From: Pseudomonadota bacterium
Lineage (GTDB): Bacteria > Pseudomonadota > Gammaproteobacteria > Burkholderiales > Burkholderiaceae_C
Reading direction: 5' to 3'
Assembly: GCA_023410975.1 (NCBI GenBank)
Contig: JAEYPG010000687.1
Location: 1 to 6,115, forward strand
Length of the DNA: 6,115 nt
In this document: piece by piece, positions 1 to 6,040 of the stretch
Position numbering within the stretch: position 1 is the stretch's first letter
Layout of the letters: every line of letters begins with the position of its first letter
Notes under the pieces: generated by a model
Databases searched by the model: none
What the model saw: only the letters and a program-made list of their open reading frames with translations
What the model was told of the DNA's origin: nothing
Translations under genes and position numbers: made by a program

Positions 1-868
1 GGCTGATGCACTCCAGCGCGCGCCCGGTCTGGTTCAACGTCGTGTTGGCGATGGAGACCACGTCCGGGTAGCCGATGGCCACGGCCAGCGAGGAGTTCTT
101 GGTCAGGTTCAGGTACTGGTTCGCCAGCGGCGGGACGATCACGCGCAGCGCCTGCGGCAGCACCACGCGGCGCAGCACCTGCGCGCGCGACAGGCCGATG
201 CTCAGCGCCGCCTCCGTCTGCCCGCGCGGCACGGCCAGCACGCCGCCGCGCACCACCTCGGCGATGAAGGCGGCGGTGTAGAGGCTCAGTCCGCCCCACA
301 GCGCCACGAACTCGGGCGTGAGCGTGGCACCGCCCTCCACCGCGAAGGGCCCGGGCTGCGGCAGGCTCCAGCCGCCTTCACCCGGCCAGGGCAGCGACAG
401 CCCGCCCTTGCTGAGCAGGAGCCACGAGCCCAGTTGCAGCGGCTCGCCCGGGTCGGGCAGGTACTCCACCAGCAGCAGGTACCAGAGCAGCAGCTGCACC
501 AACAGCGGCACGTTGCGGAACACTTCGACGTAGAGGCCGGCCAGGCGGCTGAGCAGCGCGTTGCGCGACAGCCGCGCCAGGCCGATGGCGACGCCCAGCA
601 GCGTGGCCGCGGCGATGCCCGCCAGCGCCACGCGCAGCGTGTTGAGCACGCCCACCAGGAAGGCGCGGCCGTAGCTCTGCCCGGCATCGAAGGCGATGGG
701 CGCCTCGCCGATGTCGAAGCCTGCGGCGTCGCCGATGAAGTCCCAGCCGGCCTGGATGCCGCGCGCGGCCATGTTGGCCAGCGTGTTGCGCGCCAGCCAG
801 GCCAGCAGCAGCGCCAGCGCGATCAGCACCAGCGCCTGCGCCAGCCGGGCGCGGGAAGTCGCTTTCAT
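1..868 (-). CDS. aapQ: Amino-acid ABC transporter permease, AapQ type (partial, C-terminus off the left edge)
   Basis: This is one of two inner-membrane subunits of a general L-amino-acid importer; it would pair with AapM and be driven by the ATPase AapP. The ATG at 868 opens a frame that stays open for 289 codons to the window edge. Family members are roughly 390-400 residues, so about 100 are missing. Hydrophobic segments are visible near residues 10-28, 69-98, 117-136 and 186-208. The stretch YVEVFRNVPLLVQ (113-125) and the large loop at about 137-185 are typical of AapQ. The EAA coupling loop, which contacts the ATPase, runs from about residue 219 (EAALSIGLSRAQ) to LPQALRVIVPP (237-247). 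It is followed by NQYLNLTKNSSLAVAIGYPD (250-269), a strong AapQ signature, and TTLNQTGRALE. The gene follows aapJ on the same strand, 75 bases away. No clear Shine-Dalgarno sequence is seen. The family call is firm; the exact substrate range is not shown by sequence. Confidence 0.93.
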   Translation of the reverse strand, partial: MKATSRARLAQALVLIALALLLAWLARNTLANMAARGIQAGWDFIGDAAGFDIGEAPIAFDAGQSYGRAFLVGVLNTLRVALAGIAAATLLGVAIGLARLSRNALLSRLAGLYVEVFRNVPLLVQLLLWYLLLVEYLPDPGEPLQLGSWLLLSKGGLSLPWPGEGGWSLPQPGPFAVEGGATLTPEFVALWGGLSLYTAAFIAEVVRGGVLAVPRGQTEAALSIGLSRAQVLRRVVLPQALRVIVPPLANQYLNLTKNSSLAVAIGYPDVVSIANTTLNQTGRALECIS

Positions 869-891
869 CCGTCGTTCAGTCCAGAAATGAG

Positions 892-934
892 CCCGTTTCA
901 GGCTGAGCCTGCCGAAGGGCTCAGGGCGAACGGG
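892..934. repeat. Imperfect palindromic intergenic repeat between aapJ and aapQ
   Basis: The arms at 892-909 and 918-934 are inverted copies, best matched at their outer ends (CCCGTT with AACGGG) and inner ends (TGAGCC with GGCTCA), with a few mismatches between. The loop is about 8 bases (910-917). The minus-strand reading contains CGTTCGCCCTGAGCCCTTCG, which resembles the short palindromic repeat found scattered between genes of many Comamonadaceae and other GC-rich proteobacteria; that comparison is from memory and not tested here. In the transcript it forms a hairpin 10 bases after the aapJ stop codon. It could protect the aapJ message or lower expression of the permease genes. There is no run of T after it, so a simple intrinsic terminator is unlikely. 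Confidence 0.65.
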
Positions 935-943
935 ATAAGCGGG

Positions 944-1972
944 TCAGCGCACCGGCGGCGCGTACAGCAGGCCGCCCTGGCTCCACAGCGCGTTCTTGCC
1001 GCGGGGCAGGCCCACGGGCGTCTTCTCGCCAACGTTGCGCTCGTAGATCTCGCCGTAGTTGCCCACGGCCTTGACGGCGCGCAGCAGCCAGTCGCGGTCC
1101 AGCCCCAGCAGCTTGCCCATGTCGTCGCTCTTGCCCAGCAGGCGCTGCACGACGGGGTCGGTGCTCTCGGCCTTGAGCTTGTCCGCGTTGGCCTGGGTGA
1201 TGCCGGCCTCCTCGGCCTCGATCAGCCCCCACACGACCCACTTCACGACCGTGAACCACTCGTCGTCGCCGCGGCGCACCAGCGGACCCAGCGGCTCCTT
1301 GGAGATCAGCTCGGGCAGGATCACGTGCTCCTTCGGGTCCTTGGCCTCGCGCGAGCGGATAGCGGCCAGCCCGGAGGCGTCGGTGGTGTAGGCCTGGCAG
1401 CGGCCGGAGAAGTAGGCGGCGTTGGCGGCCTCGATCTTCTCGAACACCACGGGCTTGAGGTTCAGGTTGTGGGTGCGCGAGAAGTCGGTGAGGTTCTTCT
1501 CGGTGGTGGTGCCCGACTGCAGGCAGACGCTGGCGCCCTTGAGCTGCTTGGCGCTCTTCACCTTGGTCTTGGCCGGCACCATGAAGCCCTGGCCGTCGAA
1601 GAAGTTGATGGCGGTCTGGTGCAGGCCCAGCGAGGCGTCGCGCGTGAGCGTGAAGCTGGTGTTGCGCGAGAGCACGTCCACCTCGCCGGACTGCAGCGCC
1701 GTGAAGCGCTGCTGCGAGCTCAGCGGCACCCAGCGCACCTTGTCGCCGTCGCCCAGCACCGCGGCGGCGAAGGCCCGGCCGAAGTCCACGTCGAAGCCGC
1801 TCCAGCGTCCCTGGCTGTCGGCGGCGGAGAAGCCCGCCACGCCCGTGCTCACGCCGACCACGACCTGGCCGCGTTGCTTGATGGCGTCAAGGGTCTTGCC
1901 GGCCAGCGCCGGCGCGGCAGTGAACGCCAGCGCGGCGGCCAGCGGGGCGAGGAGGGGCGTTAGGGTTTTCAT
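944..1972 (-). CDS. aapJ: Periplasmic general L-amino-acid-binding protein, AapJ type
   Basis: This 342-residue protein matches the usual AapJ length (about 340). Residues 1-24 form a signal peptide ending in the cleavage site ALA, so the mature protein acts in the periplasm, delivering amino acids to the AapQ/AapM channel. The solute-binding family 3 signature is clear at GFDVDFGRAFAAAVLG (59-74). Other family marks are PLSSQQRFTALQSGEVDVLSRN (83-104, quoted here only in outline: the SSQQRFTAL and DVLSRN parts), LQSGTTTEKNL (151-161), and the C-terminal GNYGEIYERN (304-313). Cys150 (in ASVC) and Cys192 (in SGRCQAYTTD) fit the conserved disulfide pair of the family. The ATG at 1972 is the only sensible start because it puts the signal peptide at the N-terminus, but no Shine-Dalgarno sequence precedes it. 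It lies 82 bases after cysA and 75 before aapQ. AapJ proteins usually bind a broad set of polar amino acids; the ligand here is not determined. Confidence 0.95.
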   Translation of the reverse strand: MKTLTPLLAPLAAALAFTAAPALAGKTLDAIKQRGQVVVGVSTGVAGFSAADSQGRWSGFDVDFGRAFAAAVLGDGDKVRWVPLSSQQRFTALQSGEVDVLSRNTSFTLTRDASLGLHQTAINFFDGQGFMVPAKTKVKSAKQLKGASVCLQSGTTTEKNLTDFSRTHNLNLKPVVFEKIEAANAAYFSGRCQAYTTDASGLAAIRSREAKDPKEHVILPELISKEPLGPLVRRGDDEWFTVVKWVVWGLIEAEEAGITQANADKLKAESTDPVVQRLLGKSDDMGKLLGLDRDWLLRAVKAVGNYGEIYERNVGEKTPVGLPRGKNALWSQGGLLYAPPVR

Positions 1973-2054
1973 GCGGGGGAGTATGCAGGGCGGGTGTCCC
2001 TGCCGCCGGGCAAGGTCCTTCGGCAGTGAACGGTCCGCCGCGCGTGCCGTGGCG
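1973..2054 (-). other. Intergenic gap between cysA and aapJ
   Basis: These 82 bases separate the sulfate operon from the amino-acid importer. They contain a weak inverted repeat (CTGCCG at 2000-2005 and CGGCAG at 2021-2026, 15-base loop) with no T-run after it on the minus strand, so it is not a convincing terminator. A TGCATACT sequence lies about 10 bases before the aapJ start and could serve as a -10 element, but there is no -35 element at proper spacing and it would leave almost no leader. Transcription may therefore read through from cysA into aapJ, or a promoter may exist that I cannot recognise. Confidence 0.4.
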
Positions 2055-3116
2055 TCAGATCATCGCTGCCGGATCCTCCGGCTCCTCCGCCCGCTCCACG
2101 AAGCGCGTGACGCGCCGCGGCAGCAGCCAGGCCTGGGTGCCGGGCTCCAGTTTCAATTGCTCGCGCAGCGCCAGGTACTCCGCGCGCGGCAGCTCCACGT
2201 CGATGTAGCTCTCGTCGTCCAGGCGCCGGAACTCCAGCCGCGTGTTGGGCCCCACCGTCAGCGCCTGCTGCAGCCGCCCGGGCAGCGCGCCCGGGCGCGG
2301 CTCGCCCAGGATCTGCAATTCGTGCGGGCGCACGTAGGTCATCGTGACCTCGCCCTCGCGCGCCGCGCCATGGCCGGTGCGGCCGTGGAACAGGTTCACG
2401 TCGCCCAGGAACTGCAGCACGAAGGGCGTGGCCGGATGGTCGTAGACCTCGTCCGGACGGCCGTCCTGCTCGATGCGGCCCTGGTTCATCACCACGATGC
2501 GGTCCGCCACCTCCATCGCCTCTTCCTGGTCGTGCGTGACGAAGACGCTGGTGACGTGCATCTCGTCATGCAGCCGGCGCAGCCAGCGGCGCAGCTCCTT
2601 GCGCACCTTGGCGTCCAGCGCGCCGAAGGGCTCGTCCAGCAGCAGCACCTTCGGTTCGACGGCCAAGGCCCGCGCCAGGGCGATGCGCTGCCGCTGCCCA
2701 CCCGAGAGCTGGTGCGGGTAGCGCTCGGCCAGCCAGTCCAGCTGCACCAGCTTCAGCAGCTCCATCACCTTGGCGCGGATCTGCGCCTCGCTGGGCCGCG
2801 TGGCGCGCGGGCGCACGCGCAGGCCGAAGGCGACGTTCTCGAAGATGTTCATCTGCGGGAACAGCGCGTAGTGCTGGAACACGAAGCCCACGTTGCGATC
2901 GCGCACCGCCGTGCGCGTGGCGTCGTCGCCGTGGAACAGCACGCTGCCGCCGTCGGGCTTCTCCAGCCCCGCGATGATCCGCAGCAGGGTGGTCTTGCCC
3001 GAGCCCGACGGGCCCAGCAGCGCCACCAGCTCGCCGGAGTTGATGGTCAGGTTCAGGTTGTCGCAGACAGCCAGGCTGCCGAAGCGCTTGACGAGGTTCT
3101 TGACTTCAATGCTCAT
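2055..3116 (-). CDS. cysA: Sulfate/thiosulfate ABC transporter ATP-binding protein CysA
   Basis: This 353-residue cytoplasmic ATPase powers sulfate/thiosulfate import through CysT-CysW. All nucleotide-binding motifs are intact: Walker A GPSGSGKT (35-42), Q-loop with Gln81 in FQHYALFP, signature LSGGQ (137-141), Walker B VLLLDEP (157-163), D-loop ALDAK (166-170), and the switch histidine His195 in VTHDQ. After about residue 235 comes the CysA-type C-terminal regulatory (TOBE-like) region, recognisable by TYVRPHELQIL. QFLGDVNLFHG near residue 235-245 is also typical of the sulfate subfamily rather than of sugar or spermidine transporters. The ATG at 3116 lies 6 bases after the cysW stop, with GGAG- and GAAG-like sequences overlapping the end of cysW, indicating tight translational coupling. 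The tail EPEDPAAMI is not a recognised motif. Length and motif order are normal for the family. Confidence 0.97.
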   Translation of the reverse strand: MSIEVKNLVKRFGSLAVCDNLNLTINSGELVALLGPSGSGKTTLLRIIAGLEKPDGGSVLFHGDDATRTAVRDRNVGFVFQHYALFPQMNIFENVAFGLRVRPRATRPSEAQIRAKVMELLKLVQLDWLAERYPHQLSGGQRQRIALARALAVEPKVLLLDEPFGALDAKVRKELRRWLRRLHDEMHVTSVFVTHDQEEAMEVADRIVVMNQGRIEQDGRPDEVYDHPATPFVLQFLGDVNLFHGRTGHGAAREGEVTMTYVRPHELQILGEPRPGALPGRLQQALTVGPNTRLEFRRLDDESYIDVELPRAEYLALREQLKLEPGTQAWLLPRRVTRFVERAEEPEDPAAMI

Positions 3117-3122
3117 GGGACT

Positions 3123-3998
3123 TCACTCGCTCCGGCCAGCCTGCTTGAGCTGCGCCTTCACGCGCCGCTCGACGATGTACTTCAGTGCCAGCGTCACCAG
3201 CGCCAGCGCCGCCAGCAGCGAGGCCACGGCGAAGGCGGCGGCGAACTGGTACTCGTTGTAGAGAATCTCGATGTGCAGCGGCATGGTGTTGGTCTGGCCG
3301 CGGATGTGGCCCGAGACCACGCTCACCGCGCCGAACTCGCCCATGGCGCGCGCGTTGCACAGGATCACGCCATACAGCAGCGCCCACTTCACGTTGGGCA
3401 GCGTCACGCGGCGGAAGGTCTGCCAGCCCGAGGCGCCCAGCACCGTGGCCGCCTCTTCCTGCTCCACGCCCTGCGCCTGCATCAGCGGGATGAGCTCGCG
3501 CGCCACGAAGGGGAAAGTGATGAACAGCGTGGCCAGCACGATCGCCGGCACGGCGAAGATGATCTTGATCTCGTGCAGCTGCAGCCACGCGCCCAGCCAG
3601 CCCTGCAGGCCGAACACCAGGATGTAGATCAGGCCGGCGATCACCGGGCTGACCGAGAAGGGCAGGTCGATCAGCGTGAGCAGCAGGCTCTTGCCGCGGA
3701 ACTCGAACTTCGCGATGGCCCAGGCGGCGGCCACGCCGAACACGAGGTTCAGCGGCACCGAGATGCCCGCGGCGATCAGCGTGAGCTTGATGGCCGCGGC
3801 GGCATCGGGCTCCACGATCGCCTCCAGGTAGACCTCGAAGCCCTTCTTGAAGGCCTCGATGAACACCAGCACCAGCGGCACGAACAGGAACAGCGTCAGG
3901 AAGACCAGCGCCACGCCGATGAGCGTGCGCCGCACCCAGGCCGGCTCGGTGGTCGGCGCGTCGGGGAAGCTGGAGGAGGAAGACATGGGGTTGCTCAT
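3123..3998 (-). CDS. cysW: Sulfate/thiosulfate ABC transporter permease CysW
   Basis: This 291-residue inner-membrane protein is the second channel subunit of the sulfate importer and pairs with CysT. About six hydrophobic segments are visible (near 25-48, 72-97, 107-132, 146-170, 205-228 and 250-274). The EAA coupling loop is canonical: EEAATVLGASGWQ (181-193) then VTLPN (198-202), with the conserved glycine at 188. CysW marks include FPFVARELIPLMQAQG (162-177) and GHIRGQTNTMPLHIEILYNE (230-249). I chose the ATG at 3998 because a strong GGGAGGG ribosome-binding site lies 6 bases upstream (4005-4011). A second in-frame ATG at 3986 has no such site. The start overlaps the cysT stop by one base (TGATG). 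The serine-rich N-terminus (MSNPMSSSSS) is probably a flexible cytoplasmic tail. Confidence 0.96.
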   Translation of the reverse strand: MSNPMSSSSSFPDAPTTEPAWVRRTLIGVALVFLTLFLFVPLVLVFIEAFKKGFEVYLEAIVEPDAAAAIKLTLIAAGISVPLNLVFGVAAAWAIAKFEFRGKSLLLTLIDLPFSVSPVIAGLIYILVFGLQGWLGAWLQLHEIKIIFAVPAIVLATLFITFPFVARELIPLMQAQGVEQEEAATVLGASGWQTFRRVTLPNVKWALLYGVILCNARAMGEFGAVSVVSGHIRGQTNTMPLHIEILYNEYQFAAAFAVASLLAALALVTLALKYIVERRVKAQLKQAGRSE

Positions 3999-4831
3999 CA
4001 GCGGCCCTCCCGGCGGCGGGACCAGGCCTGCAGCGAGTTGATCAGCAGCAGCATCACGAAACTCGTGACCAGCATCACCACGGCGATGGCCGTGGCGCCG
4101 GGCACGTCGTACTGCTCCAGCTTGGAGATGATCATCAGCGGCGTGATCTCGCTGACCATGGGCAGGTTGCCGGCGATGAAGATCACGCTGCCGTACTCGC
4201 CCAGGGCGCGGGCGAAGGCCAGCGCGAAGCCGGTCAGGAGCGCGGGCGCCAGGATCGGCAAGGTCACGCGGGTGAAGCACTGCCAGCGGGGGGCGGCCAG
4301 CGGGGCGGGGGCCTCTTCCAGCTCGCGGCCCAGGTCCTCCAGCACCGGCTGCAGCGTTCGCACCACGAAGGGCAGTCCGATGAACAGCAGCGCCACGAAC
4401 ACGCCCAGCGGCGTGAAGCTGACCTTGAAGGGCAGGTACTGCCCGATCCAGCCGTTCTCGGCGTACAGCGCCGTGAGCGTGATGCCGGCCACGGCCGTGG
4501 GCAGCGCGAAGGGCAGGTCCACCAGCGCGTCCACCAGGCGCCGGCCGGGGAAGTCGTAGCGCACCAGCACCCAGGCGATCAGCAGGCCGAAGAAGGCGTT
4601 GACCAGCGCCGCGACGAAGGAGGCGCCGAAGGTGAGCCGGTAGGAGGCCACCACGCGCGGCGCGGCCACGGCGTCCCAGAAGGCCGCGGGCGTCATGGTC
4701 GCGGCCTTGAGGAAGGCGGCCGACAGCGGGATGAGCACCACGAGGCTGAGGTACAGCAGCGTGAAGCCCAGCGCCAGGTCGAAGCCCGGCAGCACGCTGT
4801 GGCGCTTGAGCAGGGTGCGTGAGAAAAGCAT
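3998..4831 (-). CDS. cysT: Sulfate/thiosulfate ABC transporter permease CysT (CysU)
   Basis: This is the first inner-membrane channel subunit of the sulfate importer, partner of CysW. From the ATG at 4831 it is 277 residues, the length I recall for the Escherichia coli protein. A GTG at 4840 would add three residues, but it sits at the base of a strong hairpin, so the ATG is preferred; neither has a clear Shine-Dalgarno sequence. Family marks include the N-terminal SVLPGFDLALGFTLLYLSL (12-30), DLPFALPTAVAGITLTALY (105-123), ENGWIG (125-130), FARALGEYGSVIFIAGN (206-222) and SEITPLMIISKLEQYD (227-242). The coupling-loop region (172-192) is odd: it reads EEAPAPLAAPRWQ, with alanine where the EAA motif normally has glycine and three prolines. 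The reading frame through it is intact and the rest of the protein looks normal, so it is probably functional. The stop overlaps the cysW start by one base. Confidence 0.94.
   Translation of the reverse strand: MLFSRTLLKRHSVLPGFDLALGFTLLYLSLVVLIPLSAAFLKAATMTPAAFWDAVAAPRVVASYRLTFGASFVAALVNAFFGLLIAWVLVRYDFPGRRLVDALVDLPFALPTAVAGITLTALYAENGWIGQYLPFKVSFTPLGVFVALLFIGLPFVVRTLQPVLEDLGRELEEAPAPLAAPRWQCFTRVTLPILAPALLTGFALAFARALGEYGSVIFIAGNLPMVSEITPLMIISKLEQYDVPGATAIAVVMLVTSFVMLLLINSLQAWSRRREGR
4005..4011 (-). promoter_or_regulatory. Ribosome-binding site of cysW
   Basis: On the minus strand the sequence reads GGGAGGG, 6 bases before the ATG at 3998. It is the only strong Shine-Dalgarno match I could place in front of any gene in the window. 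It lies inside the last codons of cysT, so cysW translation is likely coupled to cysT, and it favours the ATG at 3998 over the one at 3986. Confidence 0.75.
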
Positions 4832-4838
4832 GACAAGC

Positions 4839-4876
4839 ACAAGGCGCAGCCGCCCGGGAGAACGGCTGCGCCTTGT
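4839..4876 (-). promoter_or_regulatory. Strong hairpin immediately before the cysT start
   Basis: The arms at 4839-4852 and 4863-4876 are perfect 14-bp inverted copies (ACAAGGCGCAGCCG on the plus strand for the left arm), with a 10-base loop at 4853-4862. In the minus-strand transcript the stem ends 7 bases before the cysT ATG. It is followed by the moderately U-rich tract that includes CUUGUC and, inside the gene, CUUUUCUC. It lacks the uninterrupted U-run of a classic intrinsic terminator. Plausible roles are partial termination or attenuation between binding protein and permease genes, protection of the upstream message from 3' decay, or hindrance of cysT translation initiation. Confidence 0.8.
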
Positions 4877-4934
4877 CGGAGAGGGAAAACCGGGGATTCT
4901 GGCGCACGGGGGCGGGGCCGGCGCCGATGCGAGG

Positions 4935-4961
4935 GCGGGCGGCGCGCTGTCGGCCGCCCGC
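4935..4961 (-). promoter_or_regulatory. GC-rich hairpin just after the binding-protein gene
   Basis: GCGGGCGGC at 4935-4943 pairs perfectly with GCCGCCCGC at 4953-4961 (9 bp, 9-base loop at 4944-4952). The stem begins 9 bases after the TAA stop codon of the binding-protein gene. No T-run follows on the minus strand. Such a structure would stabilise the 3' end of the binding-protein message after processing. Together with the hairpin before cysT it occupies a large share of the 139-base gap, whose remaining bases hold no gene that I can see. Confidence 0.65.
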
Positions 4962-4970
4962 GGGCGTGAA

Positions 4971-5990
4971 TTACTTCTTGGCCATGATCTGGTCGTAGAC
5001 GCCGCCGTCGTTGAAGTGCTCGGCCTGCGCCTTCTTCCAGCTGCCGAAGACCTCGTCCACCGTGAAGGTGGCGACGTTGGGGAAGTCCTTGGCGTGCGCG
5101 GCCAGCAGCTTGGCGTCGCGCGGGCGCAGGTTGTGCCTCACGGCGATCTGCTGCGCCTCTTCCGACCAGAGGTACTTCAGGTAGGCCTCGGCCTGCTTGC
5201 GCGTGCCCTTGCGGTCCACCACCTTGTCGACGACGGCCACCGGGTTCTCCGCCAGCACGGTGCGCGCCGGGTAGACGAAATCGAAGTTCTTGCCGAACTC
5301 CTCGACGATGGACTGCACCTCGCTCTCGAAGGTGCACAGCACGTCGCCGATGTTGCGCTGCGCGAAGGTGGTGGTGGCGGCACGGCCGCCGCCGTCGAAC
5401 ACCGGCACGTTGGCGAAGATCTTCTGGGTCAGCTCGCGCGCCTGCGCCGCGTTGCCGCCGCCCTTGATCACCGAGCCCCACGCGCCCAGGTAGGTGTAGC
5501 GGCCGTTGCCCGTGACCTTGGGGTTGGGAATGACGACGCTGATGCCGGGCTTGGCCAGGTCCGACCAGTCCTTGATGCCCTTGGGATTGCCCTTGCGCAC
5601 CAGGAACATGGTCACCGAGGAGGTGGGCGCGGCGTTGTTGGGCAGGCGCTTGGCCCAGTCGGCGGCGATGAGGCCCTTGTCGGCCACCACGTCGATGTCC
5701 AGCGCCTGGTTCATGGTGATGACGTCGGCGTCCAGGCCCTCGATCACCGCGCGCGCCTGCTTGCTGGAGCCGCCGTGCGACTGGTTGAGCGTGATGTCCT
5801 CGCCGGCGGTCTTCTTCCAGTAGGCGGCGAAGGCCTTGTTGTAGTCCTTGTAGAACTCGCGCGCGACGTCGTAGCTGACGTTGAGCAGCGTCACCGGCGC
5901 GGCGTGCGCCAGGGTGGGCAGCACGCCGGCGAGCGCGGCGGCCGGGGCACCGAGGACGAGGCGGCGGCGCAGGGGATTGCGAACGGTCAT
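4971..5990 (-). CDS. cysP: Periplasmic sulfate/thiosulfate-binding protein (CysP/Sbp family)
   Basis: This 339-residue protein captures sulfate or thiosulfate in the periplasm for the CysT-CysW-CysA importer encoded directly downstream. Residues 1-30 form a signal peptide ending in AHA; the RRRLVLG start of its hydrophobic core also loosely resembles a twin-arginine signal. Family motifs follow in order: LLNVSYDVAREFY (35-47), NQSHGGSSKQA (69-79), FLVRKGNPKGIKDW (129-142), NPKVTGNGRYTYLGAWG (156-172), FDGGGRAATTTFAQR (198-212), GDVLCTFESEV (215-225) and HFNDGGVYDQI (325-335). Several positions agree better with E. coli CysP than with Sbp as I recall them: TGNGRYTYL rather than the SGGARWNYL type, GGR rather than GAR, FESE rather than WENE, and MNQ rather than LALAYD. 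I therefore favour the CysP side, while databases may simply call it a sulfate-binding protein (sbp). The ATG at 5990 has no clear Shine-Dalgarno sequence. Confidence 0.95.
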   Translation of the reverse strand: MTVRNPLRRRLVLGAPAAALAGVLPTLAHAAPVTLLNVSYDVAREFYKDYNKAFAAYWKKTAGEDITLNQSHGGSSKQARAVIEGLDADVITMNQALDIDVVADKGLIAADWAKRLPNNAAPTSSVTMFLVRKGNPKGIKDWSDLAKPGISVVIPNPKVTGNGRYTYLGAWGSVIKGGGNAAQARELTQKIFANVPVFDGGGRAATTTFAQRNIGDVLCTFESEVQSIVEEFGKNFDFVYPARTVLAENPVAVVDKVVDRKGTRKQAEAYLKYLWSEEAQQIAVRHNLRPRDAKLLAAHAKDFPNVATFTVDEVFGSWKKAQAEHFNDGGVYDQIMAKK

Positions 5991-6002
5991 GGCGGCAGGA
6001 GC

Positions 6003-6016
6003 CCCGCGAAAGCGGG
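6003..6016 (-). promoter_or_regulatory. Small hairpin in the leader of the binding-protein gene
   Basis: CCCGC (6003-6007) and GCGGG (6012-6016) form a perfect 5-bp stem with a 4-base loop. In the minus-strand transcript it lies 12 bases before the ATG at 5990, where a ribosome-binding site might overlap it. Read on the plus strand it has a GAAA tetraloop and is followed after 5 bases by six Ts (6022-6027), so a weak terminator in the other direction is also possible. The stem is short and either role is uncertain. Confidence 0.35.
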
Positions 6017-6040
6017 ATGGATTTTTTGAACGGCGGCCAT

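Noticed and set aside
434..1963. Long plus-strand open frame (509 codons) antisense to aapQ and aapJ
   Set aside because: Its composition is dominated by Q, R, A, H and V with no recognisable domain. It is a shadow of the two clear transporter genes.
2000..2026. Terminator after cysA
   Set aside because: The stem is only 6 bp with a 15-base loop and no T-run, so it is not reported as a terminator.
1422..4559. Very long plus-strand open frame (1045 codons) antisense to cysA, cysW and cysT
   Set aside because: It spans three well-supported genes on the other strand, its translation is low-complexity (rich in R, Q, H, A, L) without any family motif, and such open antisense frames are expected in GC-rich DNA.
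3123..4907. CysW read as a 594-residue protein with a long N-terminal extension
   Set aside because: The extension is out-of-frame sequence of cysT. The real CysW begins at the ATG at 3998, which has a strong ribosome-binding site and overlaps the cysT stop.
4695..6029. Plus-strand open frame of 444 codons antisense to the binding-protein gene
   Set aside because: It mirrors the codons of the binding-protein gene, has no family features and crosses the intercistronic hairpins.
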